Assembly (NCBI GenBank): GCA_963740055.1
Contig: CAVUCL010000001.1
Location: forward strand, 124,001 to 188,000
Source: WHSW01 sp963740055
GTDB taxonomy: Bacteria > Actinomycetota > Thermoleophilia > Solirubrobacterales > 70-9
Length of the DNA: 64,000 nucleotides
Direction of reading: 5' to 3'
In this document: positions 39,315 through 50,353 of the stretch, piece by piece
Layout of the letters: every line of letters begins with the position of its first letter
Position numbering within the stretch: position 1 is the stretch's first letter
Position numbers and translations under genes: made by a program
The notes under the pieces: model-generated
The model's input: only the letters and a program-made list of their open reading frames with translations
Database searches by the model: none
What the model was told of the DNA's origin: nothing

Positions 39315-40655
39315 CTATGGAGCGCCCGAGATCCGGCGGCGGATCTGCTCCAGCCGCCGACCGAGCTCGGCCTCGAAGCCGCGGTCGGTGGGCTCGTAGA
39401 AGCGCTCGCCCTCGACCTCCGGCGGCAGCAGCGGCTGAGCCGCGAGGCCGTCCGGCTCGTCGTGGGGGTAGACGTAGCCCTGGCCGCGGCCGAGGTCGCG
39501 GGCACCGGCGTAGTGGGAGTCGCGAAGGTGGTCCGGGGGCAGCTTCGCGCCGTGCTCGCGCACGTGCCTGCGCGCCGCCGAGATCCCGGCGCATGAACGA
39601 TTCGACTTCGGCGCCAGTGCCAGGTAGACCGCCGCCTGGGCGAGGTTGAGCGCGCACTCGGGCAGCCCGACGCGATCGACCGCGAGCCCGGCCGCGGTCG
39701 CGACCACGAGCGCCTGCGGGTCGGCGTTGCCGACGTCCTCGGAGGCGAGGATCACCATCCGGCGGGCGATGAAGCGTGGGTCCTCGCCGCCCTCGAGCAT
39801 CGCGGCGAGGTAGTAGAGCGCCGCGTCGGGGTCCGATCCCCGCATCGCCTTGATCAGCGCCGAGGCGTAGTCGTAGTGGCGATCGCCGCCCTTGTCGAAG
39901 CTGACCGCGCGCCGCTGCAGCGCGTCCTCGGCGATCGCGAGGTCGATCTCGCTGCCCTGGGCGCGCGCGGCCTCGACCGCGCGCTCGAGCGCGCCGAGCG
40001 CGGTGCGCGCGTCGCCGCCGGAGCGCTCGGCGAGCAGCGCGAGCGCCTGCTCGGCGACCGCGGGCGGATCGGCGATCCCGCGCTCTGGGTCGGCGAGTGC
40101 GCGCTCGAGCAGCTCCCGCACCCGGCCAGGGTCGAGCGTCCGCAGCTCATAGATCTGGGCGCGCGAGAGCAGCGCCGAGTTGACCTCGAAGTAGGGGTTC
40201 TCGGTCGTCGCCCCGATCAGCGTCACGAGGCCCTCCTCGACCGCGGGCAGGAGCGCGTCCTGCTGCGCCTTGTTGAAGCGGTGGATCTCGTCGAGGAAGA
40301 AGATCGTCGGCTGGCCGGTCGCGCGCCGGCGCTCCGCGGCGCGCTCGATCGTCGCCCGGACCTCGGCCCGCCCGGCGTTGACCGCCGACTGCTCCTCGAA
40401 CGCCCCGCGGGCGGCGCCGGCGACGATTCGCGCCAGCGTCGTCTTGCCCGAGCCGGGCGGTCCGTAGAGGACCATCGAGTGCGGCTCGCCGGTCTCGATC
40501 GCGGTCCGCAGGGTCGAGCCCGGCTCGAGCAGGTGCTCCTGGCCGATCAGCTCGTCGATTCCCCGCGGGCGCATCCGCACCGCCAGCGGCGCCTCCGCGG
40601 CGGGCACGGGCGTGCGACCGACCTCGGCCTCGCCGCTGTCGAACAGCCTGTCCAC
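39315..40655 (-). CDS. rarA: Replication-associated recombination protein A (AAA+ ATPase)
   Basis: MgsA/WRNIP1-family clamp-loader-like ATPase of 446 residues that acts at stalled replication forks. The N-terminus has MRPRGIDELIGQEHLL, Walker A GPPGSGKTT, Walker B FFLDEIHRF, sensor 1 IGATTENP and the C-terminal tetramerisation domain with RAMRGSDPDAALYYLARM-like helices followed by ILASEDVGNADP. All motifs are intact. A 116-base gap separates it from the aldehyde dehydrogenase gene; no motif is visible there. Divergent from the M20 peptidase gene with 17 bases between. Confidence 0.95.
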   Translation of the reverse strand: MDRLFDSGEAEVGRTPVPAAEAPLAVRMRPRGIDELIGQEHLLEPGSTLRTAIETGEPHSMVLYGPPGSGKTTLARIVAGAARGAFEEQSAVNAGRAEVRATIERAAERRRATGQPTIFFLDEIHRFNKAQQDALLPAVEEGLVTLIGATTENPYFEVNSALLSRAQIYELRTLDPGRVRELLERALADPERGIADPPAVAEQALALLAERSGGDARTALGALERAVEAARAQGSEIDLAIAEDALQRRAVSFDKGGDRHYDYASALIKAMRGSDPDAALYYLAAMLEGGEDPRFIARRMVILASEDVGNADPQALVVATAAGLAVDRVGLPECALNLAQAAVYLALAPKSNRSCAGISAARRHVREHGAKLPPDHLRDSHYAGARDLGRGQGYVYPHDEPDGLAAQPLLPPEVEGERFYEPTDRGFEAELGRRLEQIRRRISGAP

Positions 40656-40672
40656 CCTGTCAGTATGCGTAC

Positions 40673-42010
40673 ATGGCCGAGGAGACGGCGGTGGCGGGCA
40701 CGGGCGTCGGAGCCGCCTCGCTGCTCGGCGAGCTGATCCGCCTCGACACCGTCAACCCGCCGGGCGACGAGCAGGAGATCCAGGAGCTGCTCGCGGCGCG
40801 GCTCGGCGACTGCGGCTTCGAGTGCGAGCTGCTCGCCGCCGAGCCCGGGCGCCCGAACCTGGTCGCCCGGCTCGCGGGCGAGTCGCCGGGCGAGACGCTG
40901 TGCCTGCTCGGCCACGTCGACACCGTCCCCGCCGACCCGTCGGCGTGGAGCTTCGACCCCTGGGCCGGCGACGTCGTCGACGGCGTCGTGCGCGGGCGCG
41001 GGGCCCAGGACATGAAGGGCCAGGTCGCCGCCGAGGTCGCCGCCGCGACGGCCCTCGCGCGCTCCGGATGGCGCCCGGCTCGCGGCGAGCTGAAGCTGGT
41101 GATCACCGCCGACGAGGAGATGGGGGCGGCGCTCGGCGCGCAGTGGCTCTGTCGCGAGCACCCCGACTCCGTGCGCGCCGACCTGGTCGTCAACGAGGGC
41201 GGTGGGGCGGCGTTCGAGCTCGGCGGGCGGCGCTTCTACACCCTCTGCGTCGGCGAGAAGGGCGTCAACCGCTTCATCCTTCGCGCTCGCGGCGTCGCCG
41301 GTCACGCGTCGGTGCCCGGGCTCGGCGACAACGCGCTCCTGAAGCTGGCACCCGCGCTCGAGCGCCTGCGCAACCAGCCGCAGCTCGAGCCGACCGAGGA
41401 GGGGATCGCGTTCCTGGAGACGATCCTCGGCGAGCGGGTGGAGGGCGACCTGAGCGCGCTCGAGAGCGCGGTCGAGCGCCTGCGCGGGATCTCGCGCCCG
41501 CTGGCGGCGTTCCTCGCCGAGCCGATGCTGCGGGTGACGATGGTGCCGACGAAGGCGAGCGCGTCGGCGAAGGACAACGTGATCCCGGCCTCGGCGGAGG
41601 TGCTGGTCGACTGCCGCGTACCGCCGGGCCGCGGCGCGGACCAGGCTCGGGAGCGGATCGCCGAGGTGCTCGGGCCGCTCGCCGGCGAGCTCGAGGTCGA
41701 GTTCGCCGATACGACGACCGGCAACCGCTCGCCGATCCACTCGCCGCTCGCCGATGCGATCGAGGCCTGGCTCGCCGAGGCCGATCCGGGCGCGACCCTG
41801 GTCCCGATCGTGATGCCCGGGTTCAGCGACAGCCACTGGTTCCGCAAGGCGTTCGACTCGGCGACCGTCTACGGCTTCTGCCCCCAGCGCGAGCTCGACC
41901 TGTTCGCCGCCGCGCCGCTGATCCACGGCGCCGACGAGCGCGCCGCGGTCGCCGACCTCGAGCTCGCCGAGGGCTTCTACGCCGACCTCTGCCGGCGGGT
42001 GCTGGGATGA
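40673..42010 (+). CDS. M20-family metallopeptidase (ArgE/DapE/ACY1-like)
   Basis: Dizinc deacylase or peptidase of 445 residues. Metal ligands are visible: His in LLGHVDTVP, bridging Asp in GRGAQDMKGQ, the catalytic-metal Glu pair in TADEEMG, and a later His in FSDSHWFRKAF. The dimerisation lid lies between (about 180-310). Members release acyl groups or peptides from amino acids; a specific substrate cannot be read from sequence. First gene of a tightly spaced run: it overlaps the DUF1385 gene by ATGA. Confidence 0.9.
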   Translation: MAEETAVAGTGVGAASLLGELIRLDTVNPPGDEQEIQELLAARLGDCGFECELLAAEPGRPNLVARLAGESPGETLCLLGHVDTVPADPSAWSFDPWAGDVVDGVVRGRGAQDMKGQVAAEVAAATALARSGWRPARGELKLVITADEEMGAALGAQWLCREHPDSVRADLVVNEGGGAAFELGGRRFYTLCVGEKGVNRFILRARGVAGHASVPGLGDNALLKLAPALERLRNQPQLEPTEEGIAFLETILGERVEGDLSALESAVERLRGISRPLAAFLAEPMLRVTMVPTKASASAKDNVIPASAEVLVDCRVPPGRGADQARERIAEVLGPLAGELEVEFADTTTGNRSPIHSPLADAIEAWLAEADPGATLVPIVMPGFSDSHWFRKAFDSATVYGFCPQRELDLFAAAPLIHGADERAAVADLELAEGFYADLCRRVLG

Positions 42011-42884
42011 GCGCCGCCGATCGAACCAGCTCCAACGGCGCCAGCGCCAACGGCAGCGGACCGAGCGCCGACAAGCTGCGCCTCGGCGGGATGGCACTTC
42101 GCAACGGGCTCCTGATCCACGGCCCGACCTCGTGGGCCGTCGCCGCGCGCGCCGGCGACGGGTCGATCGAGGTCGCCTCCGGCGCCAAGCCCTCGCTCGC
42201 CCGCGGGCGACTCGGCGAGATCCCGATGCTGCGCGGGCCGCTGCGCCTCGCCGAGGCGATGGCGGTGATCCCGCTCGCCCGGGCGCGGCTGGGCGCGGCG
42301 CGGCTGCCGTTCGAGGACCTGACCGTGCTCGGCGCGATGGCCGTCTCGAGCGCGCTCAGCGGCGCCCTGCGACGGCTCGGGCCGGCGACCGCGCGCCGCG
42401 AGGCGGCGGTCGCGGCGCTCGGCGCGCTGCCGGCGCTGGCGGCGCTGCGCGACCCCGACCTCGCCGCCTACCACGCGGTCGAGCACAAGGCGATCGGCGG
42501 CTACGAGCACGACACCGACCCGGCCGAGGTGCCGAAGGAGCACCAGCGCTGCGGCTCGAACCTGATCGTGCCGATGGTGGCGCTCTCGATCACCGGGCAG
42601 GTGCTGGTCGAGCGCCTGGCGACGAAGCCCGGCCCGCTTGCGCGGGCGGTCGTCGGCCTCGCCGGCGTCGGCGCCGCGGTCGAGCTCTTCGTCTACGCCG
42701 AGCGCAACCCGGACTCGACCGTCGCCCAGGCGGTGCACGGCCCCGGACACGAGATCCAGCGCCGGTTTTCGACCCGCGAGCCGAGCTCCGAGCAGCTCGA
42801 GGTCGGGGTCGCCGCGCTGAGCGAGCTGCTACGGGTCGAGCACGTGGCTGCCGATAGCGAGAAGGTGACCCCAGGAGCGGACAC

Positions 42885-42888
<4 letters not shown>
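42007..42888 (+). CDS. DUF1385 membrane protein (YqhQ-like)
   Basis: Membrane protein of 293 residues. After a Ser/Asn/Gly-rich start come the DUF1385 hallmarks GGMALRNGLLIHGP, the YHAVEHKAIGGYEHD motif and the Cys-containing HQRCGSNL block between membrane helices. The family's function is not established. The C-terminus resembles the family (PGHEIQRRFSTREPSSEQLEVGV). It overlaps both the M20 peptidase and the FtsH-like gene by four bases, so all three are translationally coupled. Confidence 0.88.
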
Positions 42889-44459
<1,571 letters not shown>

Positions 44460-44472
44460 GCTCCGCGCCCGC

Positions 44473-44886
44473 ATGTTCGGGCTCATCGATCACGTCGGCG
44501 TCGCGGTCAACGACCTCGACGCGGCGCTCGCCCTCTACGAGGGCTCGTTCTCGATGGCGGTCGCGCATCGCGAGACGATCGCCGAGCAGGGCGTCGAGGC
44601 GGTCCTGCTCGACGTCGGCGACACCCACGTCGAGCTGCTGCGGCCGCTCGGCGAGGAGACACCGGTGGGCAGGTTCCTGGCCCGCAAGGGCCCCGGACTG
44701 CATCACGTCGCCTACCGGGTCGACGACATCGACGCCGCCCTCGCCGAGCTCTCCGGGCGCGGGATCGAGCTCATCGACGCCGAGCCGCGGACCGGCATCC
44801 GCGCGAGCCGGGTCGCGTTCCTGCACCCGCGCTCGACCGGCGGCGTGTTGACCGAGATCGTCGAGCCGGCGGCCGCCGGTCACTAG
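44473..44886 (+). CDS. mce: Methylmalonyl-CoA epimerase (VOC family)
   Basis: Enzyme of 137 residues that interconverts the 2R and 2S epimers of methylmalonyl-CoA. Two VOC modules supply the metal ligands: His in LIDHVGVAV, His in GPGLHHVAYRVDD, and Glu in LTEIVEP. HVELLRPL and KGPGLHH are typical of the epimerase branch. It starts 13 bases after the FtsH-like gene. No methylmalonyl-CoA mutase is in the window. Confidence 0.9.
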   Translation: MFGLIDHVGVAVNDLDAALALYEGSFSMAVAHRETIAEQGVEAVLLDVGDTHVELLRPLGEETPVGRFLARKGPGLHHVAYRVDDIDAALAELSGRGIELIDAEPRTGIRASRVAFLHPRSTGGVLTEIVEPAAAGH

Positions 44887-44897
44887 GCTTGGCGACG

Positions 44898-45125
44898 ATG
44901 AGCGGCGACGCAAAGCGAATCGAGATCGGCTTCGACGGCGGCCAGGTGGTCAGCGTGCGCCTCGACGACGCCGCGCGCGAGGAGCTGCGCTCCGCGGTCG
45001 AGCGCGGCGACGGCTGGCACGACCTGAGCACCGACGAGGGCACCTTTGCGCTCGACCTGGCGAAGGTGGTCTTCGTCCGCGCCGCCGGCGGCTCGCACTC
45101 GATCGGCTTCAGCGGCTCGACCTGA
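44898..45125 (+). CDS. Small protein of unknown function
   Basis: Protein of 75 residues from ATG 44898 (a TTG at 44889 is an alternative). It reads as a small beta-rich domain: KRIEIGFDGGQVVSVRLDD, a helix AREELRSAVERG, then TFALDLAKVVFVRA. The layout, with strand-helix-strand and a terminal hydrophobic strand, is reminiscent of DUF3107-type proteins, but I cannot confirm that. It lies 11 bases after mce and two bases before the methyltransferase start, so it is part of that transcript. Confidence 0.7.
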   Translation: MSGDAKRIEIGFDGGQVVSVRLDDAAREELRSAVERGDGWHDLSTDEGTFALDLAKVVFVRAAGGSHSIGFSGST

Positions 45126-45126
45126 G

Positions 45127-45738
45127 ATGAGCTTTCGCCGCGCCGCGCTGACCGTCGCTGCCGCGGTCGCCGCGGCGGCGCTGTGGTGGCGGCGAAACCC
45201 CTCCGCCTGCCCCTACAGCCAGCGCTTCTGGGTCCAGGCCCCGCACCCGTTCATCTCTCGCGAGCGGCTGCGCGAGACCCTGGACGCGCGCGCCGGCGAG
45301 CGGATCCTCGAGATCGGCCCCGGCACCGGCTACTACACCCTCGACCTCGCCGAGTGGGTCGGCGCCGAGGGCACGGTCGAGATCTTCGACCTGCAGCAGG
45401 AGATGCTCGACCACACGATGCGGCGGGTCGCCGAGCGCGGGCTGACGCGGGTGCGCGCGACGCAGGGCGACGCCCGCCGCCTGCCCTACGAGGACGCCAG
45501 CATCGACGCCGTCGTCGTGACCGCGGTGCTCGGCGAGATCCCCGACCCCGGCGCCGCCCTGAGCGAGGTCGCGCGGGTGCTGCGCCCGCAGGGCCGGCTC
45601 GTCGTCGGCGAGCTCTTCGGCGACCCGCACTACACCTCGCCCACGGCGCTTCGGCGCCAGGCGGAGGGCACCGGCCTGCGGCTCGAGCACCGCAGCGGCC
45701 CGCCGTTCGGCTACTTCGCGCGGCTGGTCGCGGCCTGA
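45127..45738 (+). CDS. Class I SAM-dependent methyltransferase, membrane-anchored
   Basis: Protein of 203 residues. An N-terminal hydrophobic segment (about 5-21) may anchor it to the membrane. The methyltransferase fold has motif I ILEIGPGTGYYTLDLAEW, motif II VEIFDLQQEMLDHT, GDARRLPYEDASIDAVV and a late strand GRLVVGEL. It belongs to the broad UbiE/Methyltransf_11 type; substrate unknown. Its 3' end overlaps the convergent decarboxylase gene by 28 bases. Confidence 0.87.
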   Translation: MSFRRAALTVAAAVAAAALWWRRNPSACPYSQRFWVQAPHPFISRERLRETLDARAGERILEIGPGTGYYTLDLAEWVGAEGTVEIFDLQQEMLDHTMRRVAERGLTRVRATQGDARRLPYEDASIDAVVVTAVLGEIPDPGAALSEVARVLRPQGRLVVGELFGDPHYTSPTALRRQAEGTGLRLEHRSGPPFGYFARLVAA

Positions 45739-47147
45739 GCCGCGACCTCGGTCGCCGCGCGCAGGATCGCGTCGGCCGAGCGGTCGGCGTCGGCGAGCGT
45801 AGTGCGCCAGCCGACGACCGAGATCCGCATCACCGCGCGGTCGCCGACGGTCGAGCCGCTGAGCCAGCAGGTGCCGTCCTCCTGGACCCGGTCGACGACC
45901 GCGGCGGTGAGCTCGTCGCTGTCGCCGAAGCGGACGATGACCTGGTTCAGGACGACGTCATTGAGCACCTCGACCCCGTCGGCCTCGGCGAGCCGGCCCG
46001 CGATCCGGGCGGCGCTTTCGCAGCCCCGATCGACGATCTCCGCGACCCCGCGGCGCCCGAGCGCGCGCAGCGCCGCGTAGACCGGTAGCCCGCGCGCCCG
46101 GCGCGAGAACTCCGGCGTCCAGTCGAAGCCCCAGGGGACGTCGTCTTCGTGCGGCGGGATGTAGGCCGAGGTCGAGGTCATCGCCGCCCGGTGGGAGGGC
46201 GCGTCGGCGACCGCGGCGATCCCGCAGTCGTAGGGGACGTTGAGCCACTTGTGACCGTCGGTCGCCCACGAGTCGGCGCGCTCGTAGCCGTCGAGCAGTC
46301 CCCGCCGTTCGGGACTCGCGGCGGCCCAGAGCCCGAAGGCGCCGTCGACGTGACACCAGGCGCCGTGCACCCGGCAGAGGTCGACGATCTCCGCCAGCGG
46401 ATCGAAGGCGCCGGTGTTGATCTCGCCGGCCTGGGCGCAGACGATCGCCGGCCCCTCGTCGTCGGCGAGCGCGCGCTCGAGCTCCGTCGACGAGCATCCG
46501 GCCCTGGCCGTCGGCTCCGATCGCCCGCACGCGCTCCTGGCCCGAGGCCGAGCATCCGGCAGGCGACCGGGACGGTGACGTGCATCCGCTCGCCCGCGAG
46601 CACCCGGACCTGCGGCGCTCCCTGGAGGCCGTCGGCCTCGACGTCCCAGCCCGCGTCGCGAAGCACGGCGTGGCGCGCCGCCGCGAGGCAGGTGAAGTGC
46701 GCCATCTGGCAGCCGGTGACGAACCCGAGCGAGCAGGGCGGCAGGCCGAGCACGTCGCGAACCCACTCCGCGGCGACCTCCTCGGCAACCGAGAGCGCCG
46801 GCGACGCCACGTACCCACCGCCGTTCTGATCCCACGCCGAGGTGAGCCAGTCGGCTGCGACCGCTACCGGCAGCGAGCCGCCGATGACGAAGCCGAAGTA
46901 GCGCGGCCCGGCCGAGGCGATCAGGCCCGGCTCGACGTCGGCCGCGAGCTCGGCGATCACGGCGCGCGGGTCCTCGCCGGCGTCGGTGAGCGGGCGCGCG
47001 AGGCGCGAGCGCAGCTCCGCGAGATCGGCCCGCGCGCCGACGGGGCGCGTGTCGAGCGTGGCGACGAACTCGCGCGGCGAGGCGAGCGGCGTCGTCGAGG
47101 ACCTCGTAGCGGGAGTCGATCGACCGAAGATAATCGTTGCCGCAGCT
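45711..47147 (-). pseudogene. PLP-dependent group II decarboxylase, multiply frameshifted
   Basis: Amino-acid decarboxylase of the aromatic-L-amino-acid/glutamate type. Conserved parts: AGPRYFGFVIGGSLPVA, the PLP-stacking region VTGCQMAHFTCLAAAR, VDGAFGLWAAA with the cofactor Asp, and SWATDGHKWLNVPYDCG with the Schiff-base Lys. The frame changes near 47080, near 46553 and near 46490, each repaired by dropping one base. No ATG, GTG or TTG start exists between the upstream in-frame stop (47148-47150) and the conserved sequence. Four defects in one gene suggest either a decaying gene or a poorly sequenced stretch. Residues between the breaks remain well conserved, which favours errors. Divergent from topoisomerase IB. 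Confidence 0.8.
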
Positions 47148-47197
47148 CTACGAACGGCCGTTGCCGGTTCGCCGAGCCGGGTACAACCTCTCCTCCG

Positions 47198-48214
47198 ATG
47201 ACTCGCCTGCGACGCGTCGACTGCAGCTCCCCCGGGATCCGGAGGGTCGGGCATGGCCGCGGCTTCAGCTACACCGAGGAGGACGGGACCCCGATTCGCG
47301 ATCGCGAGGTGATCGAGCGAATCTCAGAGCTCGCGATCCCGCCGGCGTGGAAGGGGGTCTGGATCTGCCCGCACCCGCGCGGCCACATCCAGGCCACCGG
47401 CGAGGACCAGGCGGGGCGCAAGCAGTACCTCTACCACCCGCGCTGGCGCGAGCGGCGCGACCAGGAGAAGTTCGACGAGATGGAGCGGTTCGCGAAGGCG
47501 CTGCCGGCGATGCGCGAGCAGACCGAGCAGGACCTGGCGCGGCGCGGGCTCACCCGCGAGCGCGTGCTCGCGTGCTCGGTCCGCCTGCTCGACCTCGGCT
47601 TCTTTCGGATCGGCTCCGAGCGCTATGCGGAGGAGAACGAGACCTTCGGGCTCGCGACGCTGCGAAAGAAGCACGTCCGGATCGAGCGCGGCGTCGCGAT
47701 CTTCGACTACACGGCGAAGGGCTCGAAGCGCCACGTGCAGGAGATCGCGAGCCCGGTGATCGTGCCGACGATCAAGGCGCTGCGGTCGCGCAAGGGCGGT
47801 GGCTACGAGCTGCTCGCCTACCGCCAGGGCCGCGAGTGGGTCGACGTCCGCGCCGCCGACATCAACGAGTACCTGAAGACGATGATGCGCGGCGACTACA
47901 GCGCCAAGGACTTCCGGACCTGGAACGCCACCGTGCTCGCCGCGGTCGAGCTCGCGACCGCCGGCCACGACGCGCAGACGAAGACGGCCCGCAAGCGGGC
48001 GGCGTCGGCGGCGACCAAGCGCGTCGCCTCCTACCTCTCGAACACCCCGGCGGTCTGCCGCGCCGCATACATCGACCCGCGCGTCTTCGACCGCTACGAC
48101 TCCGGTGAGACGATCCGCGCGCCGCTGAAGCGGATCGTCGCCGGCACCGACCCGAACGAGTTCCCCGAGCGCGAGCGGATCGAGCGCGCCGTGCTGCGAC
48201 TGCTGCGCGGCTGA
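47198..48214 (+). CDS. DNA topoisomerase IB (poxvirus-type)
   Basis: Tyrosine-recombinase-fold topoisomerase of 338 residues that relaxes supercoils through a 3'-phosphotyrosyl link. The N-terminal domain has GRGFSYTEEDGTPI and IPPAWKGVWICPHPRGHIQATG. The catalytic domain has FFRIGSERYAEEN and KKHVRIERG; the nucleophile is Tyr291 in NTPAVCRAAYIDPRV. Bacterial topo IB genes are sporadic and usually accessory. Starts 50 bases from the divergent decarboxylase; convergent with the BtrH-like gene, whose stop is seven bases away. Confidence 0.94.
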   Translation: MTRLRRVDCSSPGIRRVGHGRGFSYTEEDGTPIRDREVIERISELAIPPAWKGVWICPHPRGHIQATGEDQAGRKQYLYHPRWRERRDQEKFDEMERFAKALPAMREQTEQDLARRGLTRERVLACSVRLLDLGFFRIGSERYAEENETFGLATLRKKHVRIERGVAIFDYTAKGSKRHVQEIASPVIVPTIKALRSRKGGGYELLAYRQGREWVDVRAADINEYLKTMMRGDYSAKDFRTWNATVLAAVELATAGHDAQTKTARKRAASAATKRVASYLSNTPAVCRAAYIDPRVFDRYDSGETIRAPLKRIVAGTDPNEFPERERIERAVLRLLRG

Positions 48215-48220
48215 CCGCGC

Positions 48221-49184
48221 TCAGCCGGCGAGCGCCGGCCAGAGGCGCTCCTCGGCCTCGAGCACGCCCGCCGCCGCCGCGCCGACCGGCTCCCAGAGCT
48301 CGGGCTCGGGCAGCTCGGGCTCGCTCGCGGCGAGCAGCAGCGAGGCGAGCCCGGTCCAGCGCTCGGCGGCCTCGGCGGCGAGGCCGGCATCGCGCGCTCC
48401 CCGACTCGGCGAGAAAGCGCGCGTACATGAGCCGGAAGTTGCCGCCGCCGGTCCCGCGGCGCTCGATCACCTGGTAGGCGAAGCGGGCGCACCAGCGCCA
48501 GTCCTCGATCCGCCACGGCCACTCCCCGACCTCGGCGGCGAACCGGCGCAGGGCCGCCATGCCCTCGAACTCGCCCAGCGCCGGCTCGAGCATCTGGCGC
48601 GCGTTGCGCTCGATCGCCGCCGGGGCGGCGACCCGCGGGTCGGCGAGGTCCGCCCCCGCGCGGACGGTGAGCATGTGGCCGGCGAGCGGGAAGATCGGGT
48701 GGTCGCCATGGCGGGCGCGGGCGAGGTTGTCGAGCGCGGTCGTCTGCAGCTCGGCGAACGCGGTGTCCGAGAGGTAGGCGACCCGCTCGTCGTAGCCGGC
48801 GAGGACGACCGCGTGACCGGGGAAGTGCGCCGAGTTGCCGTAGTGGTCGAGGTAGTAGAGGTCGGTGAGCAGGAGCGCCGGGCGCCCGGAATCGACCGCG
48901 GCGCGGGCCGAGTCCCAGGAGGCGCCCGGGTCGGCGAAGGTCTCGAGCTCGAGCTCGAGCCCGGTGAGCTCACAGAACTGCTCCTCGAGCCGGCCGACGC
49001 GGCCGTTGATGAATCGCGACGGCGACTGGCCCTCGAGCGGGACGTAGTAGAAGCAGACTCCGGCGCCGAGCCCGAGCGCCATCTCCTCGGAGATCTCGAC
49101 CCCCGCGTGGGCGAGCAGATTGCGCAGCGCGGTCGAGCCGCAGTGGTTGCCGGGCCGGTGCCGATAGCCCTCGATCATCGCCAC
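48221..49184 (-). CDS. BtrH-N/DUF4872-like protein, frameshifted
   Basis: Cysteine-peptidase-like protein of about 320 residues, similar to the N-terminal domain of butirosin protein BtrH. The nucleophile region is RPGNHCGSTALRNLL; the His motif is SAHFPGHAVVLAGYD. A helical C-terminal domain resembles DUF4872 (YQVIERRGTGGGNFRLMYARFL). The frame breaks at the cccc run 48399-48402; dropping one base gives the continuation ARDAGLAAEAAERW to the stop at 48221. BtrH transfers an amino-acyl side chain in antibiotic synthesis, but no other antibiotic gene is here, so the substrate is unknown. Start is GTG 49184 or ATG 49178. Confidence 0.78.
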
Positions 49185-49250
49185 GGCGCGGGATTGTGAC
49201 CGTTTCCCGGCCTCGGGGCCCGGGTACCCGGGGAGTACTCGTCAACCAGC

Positions 49251-49258
49251 GGAGGGAG
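49251..49258 (+). promoter_or_regulatory. Strong ribosome-binding site fixing a GTG start
   Basis: GGAGGGAG lies nine bases before GTG 49268 and is one of the few clear Shine-Dalgarno sequences in the window. It sets the start of the 80-residue membrane protein gene. Confidence 0.7.
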
Positions 49259-49267
49259 TCGGATCTC

Positions 49268-49510
49268 GTGTTGATCGCCGGAATAATCGTGGTGTGCGTG
49301 ATCTTGGCCGTGCTCGCGTTCCTGCTCCCGCGGCTCTCGCGCCACCCGCAACGGGGGGTCGACAAGACCCTCGGCACCGGCCAGGGCGCCGCCGGCAGCC
49401 TCCCCGGCAAGATCGGCGAGTGGGCGCAGAAGCCATTCGGAACCTCGCGCAGGGCGACGAACAAGAGCGCCGCGAAGGGTCGCGAGGGCCGCTCGAAGCT
49501 GCCCGGCTGA
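49268..49510 (+). CDS. Small single-pass membrane protein of unknown function
   Basis: Protein of 80 residues. A single membrane helix starts almost at the N-terminus (LIAGIIVVCVILAVLAFLLP). The cytoplasmic tail is basic and contains GVDKTLGTGQGAAGSLPGKIG and several Lys/Arg clusters. The family is not recognised. It sits two bases before the diacylglycerol-kinase-like gene and heads the lipid-metabolism cluster, so a link to membrane lipid handling is possible by position. Confidence 0.75.
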   Translation: MLIAGIIVVCVILAVLAFLLPRLSRHPQRGVDKTLGTGQGAAGSLPGKIGEWAQKPFGTSRRATNKSAAKGREGRSKLPG

Positions 49511-49512
49511 CG

Positions 49513-50353
49513 TTGACGTCAGTCGCGCTGCTCGCCAACCCGGACTCCGGGTCGGGCGAGGCGGGGGAGATCGAGGCACGCCTGCGCGAGCGCGGCGCGG
49601 CGGTCCGCCGTTTCGCCCTCGACGAGGCCGAGCAGGCGCTCGGCTCGGCGCCCGAGCGGGTCGTCGTCGCCGGCGGCGACGGCTCGGTCGGCTGCGCGGC
49701 CGCGGTCGCCGCCCGCGCCGGGGTTCCGCTCGCAGTGATCCCGGTCGGGACCGCGAACGACTTCGCCCGCTCGATCGAGATCCCGCTCGACCCCGAGGCG
49801 GCGGTCGAGGTCGCTCTCGACGGCAGCCGCACCCGCCGCTTCGACCTCGGTCGCGTCGGCGAGCGGCCGTTCGTGAACGCCGCCAGCGCCGGGCTCTCGC
49901 CGGTCGCGGCGCGCAAGCGCCCACGGGCTCAAGGCCCGCCTCGGGCCGCTCGCCTACACGGTCGGCGCGCTGCGCGCGGGCCTGCGCGCGCACCCGGTCG
50001 GTTGCCGCGTGCGCTGCGACGGCGAGCTCGTCTTCGCCGGCAAGGCGTGGCAGGTGACGGTCGGCGTCACCGGTGCCTTCGGCGGCGGCTCGGAGGTCGA
50101 CGCCGACCCCCACGACGGGATCCTCGACGTGGTCGTGATCGAGGCCTCCTCGCGCGCTCGCCTCGTCGCCCGCGCCTACGGGATGCGCGCCGGGCGGATC
50201 GAGAACCAGCGCGGCGTGATCAGCGCCTCCGGGCGCGCGGTCGAGATCGAGACCGACGGGCGAACCGGGTTCAACGTCGACGGCGAGCTGCTCGAGGCCG
50301 AGCGGCTGCGGTTCGAGGTCGAGCCGCGTGCGTTCGAGGTGGTGCTCGGCTGA
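49513..50353 (+). CDS. Diacylglycerol kinase-like lipid kinase (DagK/YegS), frameshifted
   Basis: Lipid kinase of about 279 residues when repaired. Nucleotide motifs: LLANPDSGSG at the N-terminus, VVAGGDGSVG (the GGDGT motif with Ser) and IPVGTANDFARS. The C-terminal beta domain has VTGAFGGGSEVDADPHDGILDVVVIE and TDGRTGFNVDGEL. The frame breaks near 49918; dropping one C joins AARK to AHGLKARLGPLAY. TTG start two bases after the small membrane protein gene. Its stop overlaps the cardiolipin-synthase start (TGATG). Phosphatidic acid from this enzyme would feed phospholipid recycling together with the PAP2 enzyme two genes on. Confidence 0.85.
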
